Counted from the stretch's first letter, positions 15,846 to 24,990 are shown. The stretch: 32,041 bases of DNA from JBNKDD01 sp050288085 (GCA_050288085.1 JBNKDD010000032.1:1-32041); one strand, 5' to 3'. Made by a program: numbers and translations. Notes: generated by a model not told the origin, from the letters alone.

Positions 15846-17039
15846 TTGGCTGATTTATCCATCCGCCGTCATATACAGAAACTATTGGATCAGATAATAA
15901 GTGGGATTCCGCTATCACAAATTGATGCCTATGCTTTGATTGAGATCAACTCAGATGAGCTTGAGGCGCTTTGTGCGGCTGCCAAGTCTTTGCGTGAGCA
16001 ATACAAAAACCACATAATTACGTACTCGCGTAATGTTTTTATCCCACTGACAACGCTTTGCCGCAACACATGCGGTTACTGTGGATTCGTCAAAGCTCCA
16101 GGAGATCCCGCTGCGCGCACCCTTAAGCCTGATGAAGTGCTGGAGATCGCTGAATCCGGACGCCAGGCAGGATGCAGGGAAGCCCTCTTTAGTCTGGGCG
16201 AACGTCCTGAACAGCGTCATGCACTGGCACAGGAGCACTTACGGGAACTGGGCTATTCAACCATGCTTGACTATTTGCGAGCGATGTGTGAGTTGGTTTA
16301 CACACAGACCGGGATATTGCCTCATGCAAATCCGGGTACGCTGCTCAAAGGAGAACTGGCTGCCCTGCGTGAGACGGCGATCAGTATGGGGATGATGTTA
16401 GAAACTACCAGCACCCGATTGACCACATGGGGGCAGCCGCACTTTGGCTGCCCCGATAAAGTTCCTCATCGCAGAATCGCGACATTGCGTTCAGCAGGGG
16501 AGTTACAAATCCCCTTTACAACCGGCATCCTGGTTGGCATTGGGGAAACACGCGCTGAACGGATCGCCGCACTGCTGACGATTCGTGATATTCATAAAGA
16601 ATACGGCCATATTCATGAAGTCATTGTGCAAAATTTTCGTGCAAAACCAAAGACACCTATGGCGAACTCTGTTGAACCGGGGGTCGATGAAATGCGCTGG
16701 ACGTTAGCTGTTGCACGTTTGATTTTCGGAGGGACGATGAACCTTCAGTCCCCACCCAATTTGACCCCCAATGACTATGGTACCTATCTTGACACCGGGA
16801 TCAATGACTGGGGAGGCGTCTCTCCTGTGACACACGATCACATTAACCCAGAGGCGGCCTGGCCCAAACTTGAAGAGTTACAGAGAGTCACCCGCCAGAA
16901 AAATTGTGTACTGCGTGAGCGTTTGGCGATTCACGCCGAATACGCGCTGGAACCTGAACGCTGGATACCAGAAATACTTCGTTCGCAAGTAGCTGCACAG
17001 ATTGACTCATCTGGCTTGATAAAGCAGGAGCTACAATAA
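15846..17039 (+). CDS. cofG: 7,8-didemethyl-8-hydroxy-5-deazariboflavin synthase subunit CofG
   Basis: CofG is the radical SAM half of FO synthase. It closes the deazaflavin ring of FO, the chromophore of coenzyme F420, from the adduct made by CofH. The iron-sulfur cluster motif C-R-N-T-C-G-Y-C (CX3CX2C) is near residue 72, followed by the CofG-type G-F-V-K-A-P-G-D-P-A-A. Other family segments are L-F-S-L-G-E-R-P-E and N-P-G-T-L. I prefer the TTG start at 15846 with GGGAG five bases upstream; a GTG at 15834 is possible and adds four residues. cofH follows after 2 bases. In bacteria FO is used for F420 or as a photolyase antenna; the later cofC/D/E genes are not in the window. Confidence 0.93.
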   Translation: MADLSIRRHIQKLLDQIISGIPLSQIDAYALIEINSDELEALCAAAKSLREQYKNHIITYSRNVFIPLTTLCRNTCGYCGFVKAPGDPAARTLKPDEVLEIAESGRQAGCREALFSLGERPEQRHALAQEHLRELGYSTMLDYLRAMCELVYTQTGILPHANPGTLLKGELAALRETAISMGMMLETTSTRLTTWGQPHFGCPDKVPHRRIATLRSAGELQIPFTTGILVGIGETRAERIAALLTIRDIHKEYGHIHEVIVQNFRAKPKTPMANSVEPGVDEMRWTLAVARLIFGGTMNLQSPPNLTPNDYGTYLDTGINDWGGVSPVTHDHINPEAAWPKLEELQRVTRQKNCVLRERLAIHAEYALEPERWIPEILRSQVAAQIDSSGLIKQELQ

Positions 17040-17041
17040 CT

Positions 17042-18184
17042 TTGAATATTCCAACCTTACACATGCTGCTTACCCAGATTCGTCCCGAAATCGCTCGTAT
17101 TTTTGAGCGTGCCTTAGGTGACTACGAAATCTCTACAGAGGAAGCAGAAACGTTGTTCTCGGCTGCTGGGACAGAATTACATGTTTTGATGCTTGTGGCG
17201 GATGAACTCAGGCGTCGTGCAGTGGGCGACATTGTCACATATGTTACTGTGCGAAATATTAACTTCACCAATGTGTGTTATACCGGGTGCCGATTTTGTG
17301 CTTTCGCCAGGCGGTTAGATGATCCAGATGCCCAGTGGATGTCATTAGAAGAAGTTGTCAATCTGGCAGAAAGCGCCTGGAATGCCGGCGCTACAGAGGT
17401 GTGTTTGCAGGGGGGACTGCATCCTAAAATGAAAGGAGAGCATTATCGCGATCTCTTGCAATCCATTAAAGAGCGTGTGCCTGACATTCACATTCACGCT
17501 TTTTCCCCCTTTGAGATCCAGTACGGTTCACAGCGAGCTGGTATGGACATAGCCGACTTTCTATCGATGCTGAAAGCAGCAGGGTTGGGATCTATACCTG
17601 GCACTGCTGCCGAGATTTTCGATACAACTATCCGGCGGCGGCTTACGAAAAACAAGCTGAGTACGGAACAATGGGTTAAGATTATCACCACTGCTCACCG
17701 TCTAGGCATCCCTTCTTCTGCGACTATTATGTATGGTCATATTGATGCTCCTTGCCATTGGGCCGACCACCTGGCTTTGATTCGTGATATTCAACGCAAT
17801 ACAGGTGGTTTTACCGAGTTCGTACCTCTCGGGTTTGTACATCATAATACGCCTCTCTATCGTGATGGGGAGGCGCGTCCTGGCCCAACCAGTCTGGAAG
17901 ACTTAAAAATGCATGCTGTAGCCCGTATCATGCTGCATCATTTCATCCCCAATATTCAGGTGTCGTGGCCCAAACTTGGCCCCAAGTTTGCGCAAATCTG
18001 CCTGAATGCTGGAGCAAACGATTTTGGCGGAACACTTATGAGCGAAACGATCTCACGCTCAGCCGGTGCCTCTTTTGGTGAGCATATGCTCCCAGAGGAA
18101 TTTCACCGGTTAATCCGTGATATCAATCGTGTTCCGGCTCAACGTAATACAACCTATCAACTTTTGAGCGTGTTCGATGCTTGA
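17042..18184 (+). CDS. cofH: 5-amino-6-(D-ribitylamino)uracil-L-tyrosine 4-hydroxyphenyl transferase CofH
   Basis: CofH is the second radical SAM enzyme of FO synthesis. It transfers the 4-hydroxybenzyl group of tyrosine to ribitylaminouracil; CofG then completes FO. Cluster cysteines are Cys79, Cys83 and Cys86 in C-Y-T-G-C-R-F-C, preceded by N-I-N-F-T-N-V. Further family marks are E-V-C-L-Q-G-G-L-H-P, H-A-F-S-P-F-E and the C-terminal N-D-F-G-G-T-L-M-S-E. The 380-aa length is typical. The TTG start is 2 bases after the cofG stop, with AGGAG about 12 bases upstream. Separate cofG and cofH are found in many bacteria and archaea; Actinomycetota have the fused FbiC. Confidence 0.93.
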   Translation: MNIPTLHMLLTQIRPEIARIFERALGDYEISTEEAETLFSAAGTELHVLMLVADELRRRAVGDIVTYVTVRNINFTNVCYTGCRFCAFARRLDDPDAQWMSLEEVVNLAESAWNAGATEVCLQGGLHPKMKGEHYRDLLQSIKERVPDIHIHAFSPFEIQYGSQRAGMDIADFLSMLKAAGLGSIPGTAAEIFDTTIRRRLTKNKLSTEQWVKIITTAHRLGIPSSATIMYGHIDAPCHWADHLALIRDIQRNTGGFTEFVPLGFVHHNTPLYRDGEARPGPTSLEDLKMHAVARIMLHHFIPNIQVSWPKLGPKFAQICLNAGANDFGGTLMSETISRSAGASFGEHMLPEEFHRLIRDINRVPAQRNTTYQLLSVFDA

Positions 18185-18246
18185 TCAAGTGACACCAGGT
18201 ACAGCACAATTTTAGTAAGGCTGTCACATCTCAGGAATATATTGGC

Positions 18247-18909
18247 CTATTTGGACAAACTATCGGAAGTGCCATCGCCAGTTGCGAAGTGCCCCAGTTT
18301 CTCGATCTTTGTTTGTATGTAATTTGCTGCCTCAAAAGGTACCTCAATGACCAAAGGCTCCCTGACGACATTGAACCCGTAATTTTCTAATGCAGTTAGC
18401 TTATCAGGATTATTCGTCAATAGTCGAATGTTTGAAACACCCAAATCCTCAAGTATGGCACAGGCGACAGTAAAATCACGCAGATCAGTTCCGAAACCCA
18501 ATTTGTGATTAGCAGTAATAGTGTCGAAACTGCCGTCGCTTTGCAAAGCATATGCTCGCAATTTGTTAATAAGCCCTATACCCCGGCCTTCCTGATCAAG
18601 GTATATTACTATTCCTTCGTTTCGCTGCTGAATTATCCCCATTGCCGCATGCAATTGATTTCGACAGTCACATAGACGTGAATGAAATACTTCACTAGTT
18701 AGACACTTCGACTGAATCCGCACAGTTACAAAAGAACTTGGACTACAGGGGATATTCTTGATCAATACCACATGTTCGGCGAGGGATGTGTGATCATTCT
18801 CCCCCTGTTGAACATATCCGAGCATCTGAAATCTACCAAAGTCTGTAGGTATATCTGTCCGAGCTTCTCGGCTTAATCTGAACTCATTGTGCGATGTCTT
18901 CAAATTCAC
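18247..18909 (-). CDS. ribA: GTP cyclohydrolase II
   Basis: RibA opens GTP to 2,5-diamino-6-ribosylamino-pyrimidinone 5'-phosphate, the first step of riboflavin and FO synthesis. The zinc site Cys69, Cys80 and Cys82 (C-L-T-S-E-V-F-H-S-R-L-C-D-C), the I-Y-L-D-Q-E-G-R-G-I-G-L catalytic loop and the R-L-L-T-N-N-P motif are all present. It is a stand-alone 220-aa enzyme without the RibB half. The ATG has a strong Shine-Dalgarno (GGAAAGGAG). It faces the ribD-cofG-cofH operon, and with RibD and CofGH gives a local GTP-to-FO supply apart from RibB/RibE/RibH. Confidence 0.92.
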   Translation of the reverse strand: MNLKTSHNEFRLSREARTDIPTDFGRFQMLGYVQQGENDHTSLAEHVVLIKNIPCSPSSFVTVRIQSKCLTSEVFHSRLCDCRNQLHAAMGIIQQRNEGIVIYLDQEGRGIGLINKLRAYALQSDGSFDTITANHKLGFGTDLRDFTVACAILEDLGVSNIRLLTNNPDKLTALENYGFNVVREPLVIEVPFEAANYIQTKIEKLGHFATGDGTSDSLSK

Positions 18910-19362
18910 TCCTTTCCAGGATATGCCTTATTTCTGCGCTCTGAGAGTAAAACAATTGAATACAAAAGCGATAATTATAGCGGAGAACTACTTGCAGGTA
19001 TCATGTCCTTGATATGAAGAGAAAGGAGAACTTCCCGTCAAGCTTTGTAGAGCCCCGAATTACCTTTTCGTGTTGACGGGATGTTCATCCTGTATTGTAG
19101 TGATGAACCGGGTGAGAACCAAGCGCTAAAGCGGCTATGAAGCGAATGTCGAATTGGAGGGGGCTGTTAATAGATCTTATTCAAAGAGCGAAAAAACCTG
19201 GATAGTCCCTGGATAGTCTTTTTCAAAGCTTCATAATCAAAACCGAGTTAACACAGCCTTCCTCTTTGAAGGGTGTAGAATATATACAGAAACTTTATCA
19301 GGTTACTACAGCCAATCGAATAATCAACGACATCACAGGTAACGAATGTCAGGTGGTTCAAT
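18910..19362. other. Divergent intergenic region with an inverted repeat
   Basis: This region separates ribA (minus) from the sensor kinase (plus). CCCGTCAA (19034-19041) and TTGACGGG (19073-19080) are a perfect 8-bp inverted repeat around 31 bases. A TATAAT on the minus strand (18979-18974) may be the ribA -10 box, with no clear -35. No gene is seen. Confidence 0.4.
19197..19218 (+). repeat. Perfect 11-bp tandem repeat, possible response regulator site
   Basis: CCTGGATAGTC occurs twice with no gap, a period of about one helical turn, 145 bases before the kinase start. Direct repeats with this spacing are the usual binding sites of OmpR-type dimers, so autoregulation by the operon's own regulator is plausible. 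Confidence 0.45.
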
Positions 19363-21912
19363 ATGTTGAAGCAAAAGATAACTCGCATAAAACCATTTCC
19401 CTTGCGCATCGTCTTGACCGTACCCTATGTGATGACACTGATAATAACGGTTGGATTAGTAGGTTTCCTGTCTTTTCGCAATGGTCAACGGGCAATCAAC
19501 GCCGTTACCACCCAACTGCGCAGTGAGATCACTGCCCGGATCGAACAGCATCTTGAAAGTTATCTAGATCTATCCTATCTCATCAACCAAATTAATGCCG
19601 ATGCTCTCCAATTAGGTCTGCTCGATATCCATAATCCCGATGAGCATTACTTCTGGCGACAAGCCACTCTGTTCGACAAGACAGCGACCATTTATTATGC
19701 CAGTGAGCAAGGGGGATTTGTGGGTGCGAAACGCCAGGGCGATGGCTCATTGACCCTTAATCTAACCGAGGATTTCGTTAGTGGCCCGATCCTGATCTAC
19801 AGCGTTGATGATATGGGAAACAGGCTTGAGCTAACTGGAAGCCTTCCTGATTATGATCCGCGGGTACGCCCCTGGTACACAGCAGCAACTCGGGCTGAAC
19901 AGCCTGTCTGGAGCGAGATCTACCTGTTTTCTACGCTTCTGGATCTGGGCATCACGGCCAGCCAACCCTTTTACGAGTCATCAGGTGAATTATGTGGCGT
20001 CCTGGCTGTTGACCTAACCCTGTCCCAGATCAGCGATTTCTTAAAAGGGCTGGATATCGGCCAGACCGGAGAAGCCTTCATCGTCGAACGTTCCGGATTG
20101 ATAGTAGCTTCTTCAACAGATGAACAACCATACGTCACAAATGCTGAAGGCCAACAGGAACGGCTTCACGCCTTAGATAGTGAAGTGCCGCTGGTTTCCT
20201 ACACTTATCAATATTTGAAAGAGGAGGCAGGCGACTATACCACCATATCGGATACCCAATACCTGAAATTGGACATTCAGGGAAAGCGCCATTTCTTACA
20301 GGTCACTCCCTATTACGACCCACGAGGTATAGACTGGCTGATTGTCGTGGTGATCCCGGAAGCTGACTTCATGGCACAGATCGATGCCAATAATCGCCAA
20401 ACTCTAATAGTGAGCGGGCTTGCCTTACTGACTGCCAGCCTGATAGGTATACTGCTCGCGAATTGGGTCAGCCACCCTATCCAGAGCATAAACCGGGCCG
20501 CCCAGGCTTTAGCGGCCGGAAAATGGCAGCGTGTTCCCCCTTCCGGATGGATAGCTGAGTTGGATAAGTTAACCACATCGTTTAATCAGATGGTCAAGTA
20601 TCGTGAAAAGGCTGAGGAGGCAGAACGCAAACAGCGAACGCTTGCAGAAGCCCTGGCCGAAGTTTCCACTGCAATGAATAGTTCACTCGATCTCGACCAG
20701 GTAATGGAATACATCCTGGTCAATGTAGGGCGAGTAGTTCCACATGATGCCGCCAATATCCAGGTCATGGATGAACAAGGCGTATCGCATGTCATTGCCT
20801 GCCGTGGTTACGAGGCCAGGGGAATCCCCTCAGAGCAGTTGAAAGCGTTACATTTCCGCGTGGATCAAATGGCTAACATGAAAGCTATGGTCGATACCAG
20901 GCAGCCAAACGTTATTCCCAATGTGCAGCTCGATCCTGTTTGGAAAGTAACTCCAGCTACTGAGTGGGTGAGATCGAACATCGGAGCCCCCATCGTTATC
21001 AATGACGAGGTGAGTGGTTTCATTTTCCTGGACAGCGCGACCCATGGTTTCTTCAACAAAATACATGCACAACGCCTTCGGACTTTTGCCGCTCAGGCGG
21101 CTGTCGCTATCCAGAATGCTCAGTTATTCAACCAGGCACAGAATTATGCAACCGAACTAGAAAAGCGTGTGGCTGAACGGACCAAGGAACTGAAAAAAGC
21201 TAACCAACAATTACTGGAACTTGGTCAGATGAAAGATGAGTTTGTTTCTAATGTTTCTCATGAGCTACGGACTCCTATTTCTAACATCAAGCTTTATCTT
21301 GAGCTTCTGCTACGCAAACCACACAAGCAAGAGGCATTCATGGATACCTTGCAGCGAGAAACACAGCGACTGGAGCAAATTGTAGAAGATTTACTAAAGA
21401 TATCACGCTTCGACCAAGGTGGGACTCCTCTCACACTGGCGCGCCTCGATCTGAACGCATTGGTAAACGATTATGTCACCGACCGTTTGCTGTTGGCCAA
21501 GGAACGTGAGCTAAGCTTGAAATTAGAGGCCGAACCGGATCTCCCGCCGGTACTGGCTGACCACATACAAGTCGGGCAGGCTATCAGTGTGCTGTTGACC
21601 AATGCCTTCCTCTACACACCCTCTGGAGGTCAGATCACCATCAGGACACGCCAGCGTCACAAAGAGAGCAAAGAGTGGATAGGTGTTACCATCAGCGATA
21701 CCGGTCCGGGGATAACACCTGACGAATTGCCTCATCTATTCGAACGCTTCTTCCGGGGCCGTGCCGGGCGCAGGTCTGGAGCGCCGGGCACTGGCCTGGG
21801 ACTGGCTATTGTGAAAGAGATCATCGATCAGCACGCCGGACAGATCGAGGTCGAGAGCGCGGGTATCCCAGGCCAGGGTTCCACCTTCAGCATTTGGTTC
21901 CCAGTTCATTAG
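19363..21912 (+). CDS. Membrane sensor histidine kinase (dCache-HAMP-GAF-HisKA-HATPase)
   Basis: An 849-aa sensor. A transmembrane helix at about residues 14-36 is followed by an extracytoplasmic double Cache-like domain (Y-D-P-R-V-R-P-W-Y is its hallmark, residues about 160-170). A second membrane helix at about 345-368 leads to HAMP, a coiled coil, a GAF domain (about 430-590) and another coiled coil. The phospho-acceptor is His633 in S-N-V-S-H-E-L-R-T-P, and the ATPase domain ends with D-T-G-P-G-I, L-F-E-R-F-F-R and G-T-G-L-G-L-A-I-V. The Cache domain suggests a small external ligand such as an amino or organic acid. AGGTGG precedes the ATG. The next kinase gene starts 14 bases downstream. 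Confidence 0.92.
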   Translation: MLKQKITRIKPFPLRIVLTVPYVMTLIITVGLVGFLSFRNGQRAINAVTTQLRSEITARIEQHLESYLDLSYLINQINADALQLGLLDIHNPDEHYFWRQATLFDKTATIYYASEQGGFVGAKRQGDGSLTLNLTEDFVSGPILIYSVDDMGNRLELTGSLPDYDPRVRPWYTAATRAEQPVWSEIYLFSTLLDLGITASQPFYESSGELCGVLAVDLTLSQISDFLKGLDIGQTGEAFIVERSGLIVASSTDEQPYVTNAEGQQERLHALDSEVPLVSYTYQYLKEEAGDYTTISDTQYLKLDIQGKRHFLQVTPYYDPRGIDWLIVVVIPEADFMAQIDANNRQTLIVSGLALLTASLIGILLANWVSHPIQSINRAAQALAAGKWQRVPPSGWIAELDKLTTSFNQMVKYREKAEEAERKQRTLAEALAEVSTAMNSSLDLDQVMEYILVNVGRVVPHDAANIQVMDEQGVSHVIACRGYEARGIPSEQLKALHFRVDQMANMKAMVDTRQPNVIPNVQLDPVWKVTPATEWVRSNIGAPIVINDEVSGFIFLDSATHGFFNKIHAQRLRTFAAQAAVAIQNAQLFNQAQNYATELEKRVAERTKELKKANQQLLELGQMKDEFVSNVSHELRTPISNIKLYLELLLRKPHKQEAFMDTLQRETQRLEQIVEDLLKISRFDQGGTPLTLARLDLNALVNDYVTDRLLLAKERELSLKLEAEPDLPPVLADHIQVGQAISVLLTNAFLYTPSGGQITIRTRQRHKESKEWIGVTISDTGPGITPDELPHLFERFFRGRAGRRSGAPGTGLGLAIVKEIIDQHAGQIEVESAGIPGQGSTFSIWFPVH

Positions 21913-21926
21913 CAGACCTAAGTGAT

Positions 21927-23243
21927 ATGCAAAACGACGATAAAAGCGAACTTCAACGCAGAACACGTGAACTCCATGCACTGACCGAGGTATCCAAGAC
22001 CTTGACCGCTCCTCTTGATGTCCCGGATTTACTTCAGGCTGTCATGAGCAAGCTTTTCAATGTCATTGAGCCAGCCGACTTTGGCCTGGTTCTGCTGTGG
22101 GATCAACCCGCCGGGCTGTTCCGTGTTGTGGCTACATTCGGCATTGAGCTTGAGCTGCTTCGTGATCTGGGCTTGAGAGCAGGCGAGTCGATAACAGGAA
22201 AAGCGTTCGACGCGGGCTATGCACTCTTGTTTCAGACGCCAGAGGCAGTTGCCGAAGGTATGGATAATCTGCGTTCGGCTAATTATGCGATTATCACCAA
22301 AGCGCTAGGAGAGGATGTCACCATCCTGGGAGTGATAGCTGCCCTCTTAACTGTTGGACAACGCAAATACGGGGTGCTGATCCTTGGTAGTTTGCAGGGG
22401 CCAACGGATTTTTCCCAGGAGGATGTGCCATTTGTACAAACCCTGGCGGACCTCATTGCCCTGGCTATTGATCGTGCCAGATTAGAGGACGAAGCTGCCG
22501 CCACCCGCGATGCAGAGCAAGCTGAACGTTTACGGTCTGAAGTAATGGCTACTTTATCTCATGAGCTGCGCACGCCTTTGGCCGCCATCAAGGGTTATTC
22601 AACCGCATTGTTGATAGAGGAACTGGGTTGGAGCAAAGGCAAGCAGCAGGAATTTCTTCAATTGATTGATACCGAGTGTGACAACCTTCAGACGATGATC
22701 AGCGATATCCTTGACTCGTCACTGATCGATGTTGGGCAACTTGTCATTGAACTGCAACCGGTCAGGATACCTCAATTGGCCCAGGAAATTACCGATGATA
22801 TGCAGCGCCGAAGTGCCATTCATCGCTTAATTATTGACTTCCCTCCAGATTTTCCAATTGTGGACGCTGATCCCCAGTGGCTCAGGCAGGTTTTCCGCAA
22901 CATCCTCGACAATTCAATTAAGTACTCACCGGGGGGAGGCCTGGTTATGATTAAAGGTAAGGTGCGTGAATCCGATGTTGTGATTAGTATTGCTGATCAG
23001 GGAGTGGGAATCTCGCCGGAGGATTTGATTCCGCTCTTTGAAAAGTATTTTCGGGTCAAAGCTGCAACGGGTTATTATGTGGCCGGGACTGGGCTTGGCC
23101 TCCCGGTGGCGCGTGCCATCGTCGAGGCACACCAGGGACGAATCTGGGCTGAAAGCAAAGTTGGACATGGGACCACCCTGTTTTTCTCTTTACCAGCCAC
23201 TGGCTTGAGTTCGGAATTAGAAGATGAGGTCGAATGGAATTAG
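21927..23243 (+). CDS. Soluble GAF-domain histidine kinase
   Basis: About 438 aa from the ATG at 21927; a TTG at 21894 inside the preceding gene would add 11 residues but has no advantage. There is no membrane helix. A GAF domain spans about residues 15-185, followed by a short coiled coil, HisKA with His212 in A-T-L-S-H-E-L-R-T-P, and the ATPase domain with N-I-L-D-N-S-I-K-Y-S, D-Q-G-V-G-I, L-F-E-K-Y-F-R and G-T-G-L-G-L-P-V. It is therefore a cytoplasmic sensor, perhaps of a bound cofactor or small molecule. Its stop overlaps the start of the response regulator by 10 bases. Both kinases may act on that regulator. Confidence 0.9.
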   Translation: MQNDDKSELQRRTRELHALTEVSKTLTAPLDVPDLLQAVMSKLFNVIEPADFGLVLLWDQPAGLFRVVATFGIELELLRDLGLRAGESITGKAFDAGYALLFQTPEAVAEGMDNLRSANYAIITKALGEDVTILGVIAALLTVGQRKYGVLILGSLQGPTDFSQEDVPFVQTLADLIALAIDRARLEDEAAATRDAEQAERLRSEVMATLSHELRTPLAAIKGYSTALLIEELGWSKGKQQEFLQLIDTECDNLQTMISDILDSSLIDVGQLVIELQPVRIPQLAQEITDDMQRRSAIHRLIIDFPPDFPIVDADPQWLRQVFRNILDNSIKYSPGGGLVMIKGKVRESDVVISIADQGVGISPEDLIPLFEKYFRVKAATGYYVAGTGLGLPVARAIVEAHQGRIWAESKVGHGTTLFFSLPATGLSSELEDEVEWN

Positions 23244-23959
23244 CTGATTTAACCGGTAATCGAATTCTTGTGATTGATGACGAGCCAAAGTTGGTTCGAC
23301 TCCTACGAGAAGTGCTTACCGCTATCGGTGTTACCGTCATTTCTACCGGAAGCGGGGAAGAGGCTGTGTCCCTGGCGGCTGTGGAGCAGCCAGATCTAAT
23401 TGTGCTGGATATTGTTCTTTCGGATGACGTCGATGGTTATGAGGTTGCCCGCCGGGTGAGAGAATTTTCTAATGTGCCTATCATCATGCTTACGGCCAAA
23501 GCGAGGGAGTCGGATTTGCTGCGCGGCTTTGAGACGGGTATCGATGACTACCTGACCAAGCCCTTTAGCGCAAAAGAATTACTGGTTCGCATTCAGGCTG
23601 TCCTCAAGCGTGCACATCTAAATTCGCCCAACCCGGCTGATACGGTGCTTTGTTGTGGATCCGTGCGCATCGATCTAGCAAGACGACTCGTAACGCTAGA
23701 TGACGAGGTTGTCCATCTCACTCGCACGGAATTCAATCTATTGCATGAATTGGCCTCTCACCGGAATAAGGTAATCCTTCACGAGGCGCTGCTGGCGGCA
23801 GTGTGGGGCCCCGAATATCGGGACGATGTTGATTATCTGCGTGCCTACATCCGGTATCTGCGCAAGAAGCTTGAATTCGATCCCTCGAATCCAAAGTTAA
23901 TTGTTACCAGCCAGGGTGTCGGTTACATGCTGGTTTGCCCAGAGGGAAATGACACTTAA
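23234..23959 (+). CDS. OmpR-type response regulator
   Basis: A 241-aa regulator with a receiver domain (Asp15/Asp16, phospho-acceptor Asp59 in I-V-L-D-I, L-T-A-K-A, L-T-K-P) and a C-terminal winged helix (V-H-L-T-R-T-E-F-N-L-L to G-V-G-Y-M-L). It is the last gene of the kinase-kinase-regulator operon, overlaps the second kinase by 10 bases and is followed by a strong terminator. The tandem 11-bp repeat at 19197-19218 is a candidate binding site. Confidence 0.92.
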   Translation: MELADLTGNRILVIDDEPKLVRLLREVLTAIGVTVISTGSGEEAVSLAAVEQPDLIVLDIVLSDDVDGYEVARRVREFSNVPIIMLTAKARESDLLRGFETGIDDYLTKPFSAKELLVRIQAVLKRAHLNSPNPADTVLCCGSVRIDLARRLVTLDDEVVHLTRTEFNLLHELASHRNKVILHEALLAAVWGPEYRDDVDYLRAYIRYLRKKLEFDPSNPKLIVTSQGVGYMLVCPEGNDT

Positions 23960-23982
23960 GACTCGTCTACCCTCTCTTTATT

Positions 23983-24013
23983 AAAACTCCTGTTTAGCAG
24001 CCAGGAGTTTTTT
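23983..24013 (+). terminator. Rho-independent terminator of the two-component operon
   Basis: AAAACTCCTG (23983-23992) and CAGGAGTTTT (24002-24011) form a 10-bp stem with a 9-base loop and run into a T tract. The A/T flanks make it active on both strands. Confidence 0.85.
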
Positions 24014-24105
24014 CATGAGATTTTAATACTCTGTCGAGTTTCTTCTATGCGTTTTTCATGCCCGCTCTGTTACAGTGAAATTGAGTAGGATAACAGGGGG
24101 TAACA

Positions 24106-24615
24106 ATGGAAATCCAACGACGTGATATCGAAAACGGGATCGTGTATGTTTCTTATCTTGACGATGTATCGATGACAATTCGAGATGACGCTATAGAGCA
24201 GGCACGCAGCAAGCTCTCAATATCCCTGTCTCTTGAGCAACTTCTGAAGGACAATCGCTTTATCGGCTATTTGAAGTATGGGCTGGCTACCGGAATTGCT
24301 GAGGCACTCGCGGCCAATGATGCGCGTGTTCAGGCCATATATCTCTATGATCCTTCGGATGATCTTGAGATGACGCTGCATTTGATTGTCGAAACCAGTG
24401 CATCTTCAGCCGCTTTGGATGCCTTTATTGAGTCACTTGACCAGGCGTTGACCAGGTGTATGCGGGATTTGCCGTCACCTTTACTCGAGGGGCGAACGTT
24501 TATCATGGATGTGAATATGGTGACTGAGGAAGAAGTCCGGCATCGGGTAGGTTACGCTGCTTTCCTATCATCGATGTTCGCACCTGCGCTCAAGATTTGG
24601 AAACGTGGAAATTAG
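24106..24615 (+). CDS. Hypothetical protein (169 aa)
   Basis: I do not recognise a family. The ATG is preceded by a good Shine-Dalgarno (AGGGGGT). The product has an N-terminal strand pair, a helical region at about residues 25-75 and an alternating strand/helix region at about 75-140 (A-I-Y-L-Y-D-P-S-D-D, M-T-L-H-L-I-V-E-T); the C-terminus is helical and basic. There is no signal peptide, membrane helix or cysteine motif. It stands alone after the kinase terminator and is the last protein gene before the structured RNA array. Confidence 0.75.
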   Translation: MEIQRRDIENGIVYVSYLDDVSMTIRDDAIEQARSKLSISLSLEQLLKDNRFIGYLKYGLATGIAEALAANDARVQAIYLYDPSDDLEMTLHLIVETSASSAALDAFIESLDQALTRCMRDLPSPLLEGRTFIMDVNMVTEEEVRHRVGYAAFLSSMFAPALKIWKRGN

Positions 24616-24641
24616 GTATAGGTAACGCCATATAGTTGGAC

Positions 24642-24692
24642 TAGGACTTACGCAGGCAGGATAGAGATTGAAGGCTGCCTGCGTAAGTCCTA
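24642..24692. repeat. 18-bp perfect inverted repeat (terminator or small mobile element)
   Basis: TAGGACTTACGCAGGCAG (24642-24659) and its complement (24675-24692) enclose 15 bases. It could terminate the gene ending at 24615, though the following tract is not T-rich. The GGACTTACGCA core also resembles ends of bacterial insertion elements, so a MITE-like relic is an alternative. Confidence 0.5.
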
Positions 24693-24734
24693 TCTATTTA
24701 TGCTAAATAGCCAAAAACAGGTTTAACAAAAAGC

Positions 24735-24763
24735 TTGACAAATGTTACATCATTCAGTATTAT
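24735..24763 (+). promoter_or_regulatory. Consensus sigma70 promoter of the RNA array
   Basis: TTGACA (24735-24740), 17 bases, TATTAT (24758-24763). This is the best promoter in the window. It points at the Y-RNA/tRNA array and no protein gene follows until Ro60 at 26385. The start would be near 24770, leaving a leader that includes a GGGGGGA/TTCCCCCC hairpin (24840-24862). Confidence 0.65.
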
Positions 24764-24886
24764 TCACCTGCCTAAGCCAAATAGAAGATTTCATCCACCC
24801 AAACAACTGATGCATATGGTGTTCAAGTTGTTTTTCATTGGGGGGATTTTTTTATTCCCCCCATAGTGGCACAATTGGGGACCAAA

Positions 24887-24964
24887 CAGGTGTAGAGGTG
24901 ATTCCCAGCGTTACTTCGATTTTCAACCGATTGGTACGTTGGGGGCTTCTTCCCTCTACACCTG
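24887..24964 (+). ncRNA. Y-RNA-like RNA without tRNA module (unit Y1)
   Basis: CAGGTGTAGAGG (24887-24898) and CCTCTACACCTG (24953-24964) pair perfectly over 12 bp. Inside, CCCAGCGTTAC pairs with GTACGTTGGG, and TTACTTCGAT (24911-24920) sits on the 5' strand. The AGAGGTG/TTCCCTCT closing sequences and the TTACTTCG motif recur in units Y2, Y3 and Y4, so I treat this as a minimal member of the set: a stem with the presumed Ro60 site and a terminal loop. Known Y RNAs have this plan, with Ro60 binding a conserved interrupted helix near the paired ends. Confidence 0.68.
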
Positions 24965-24990
24965 GGAGCACAGAATCAAAATAGGAGTGT

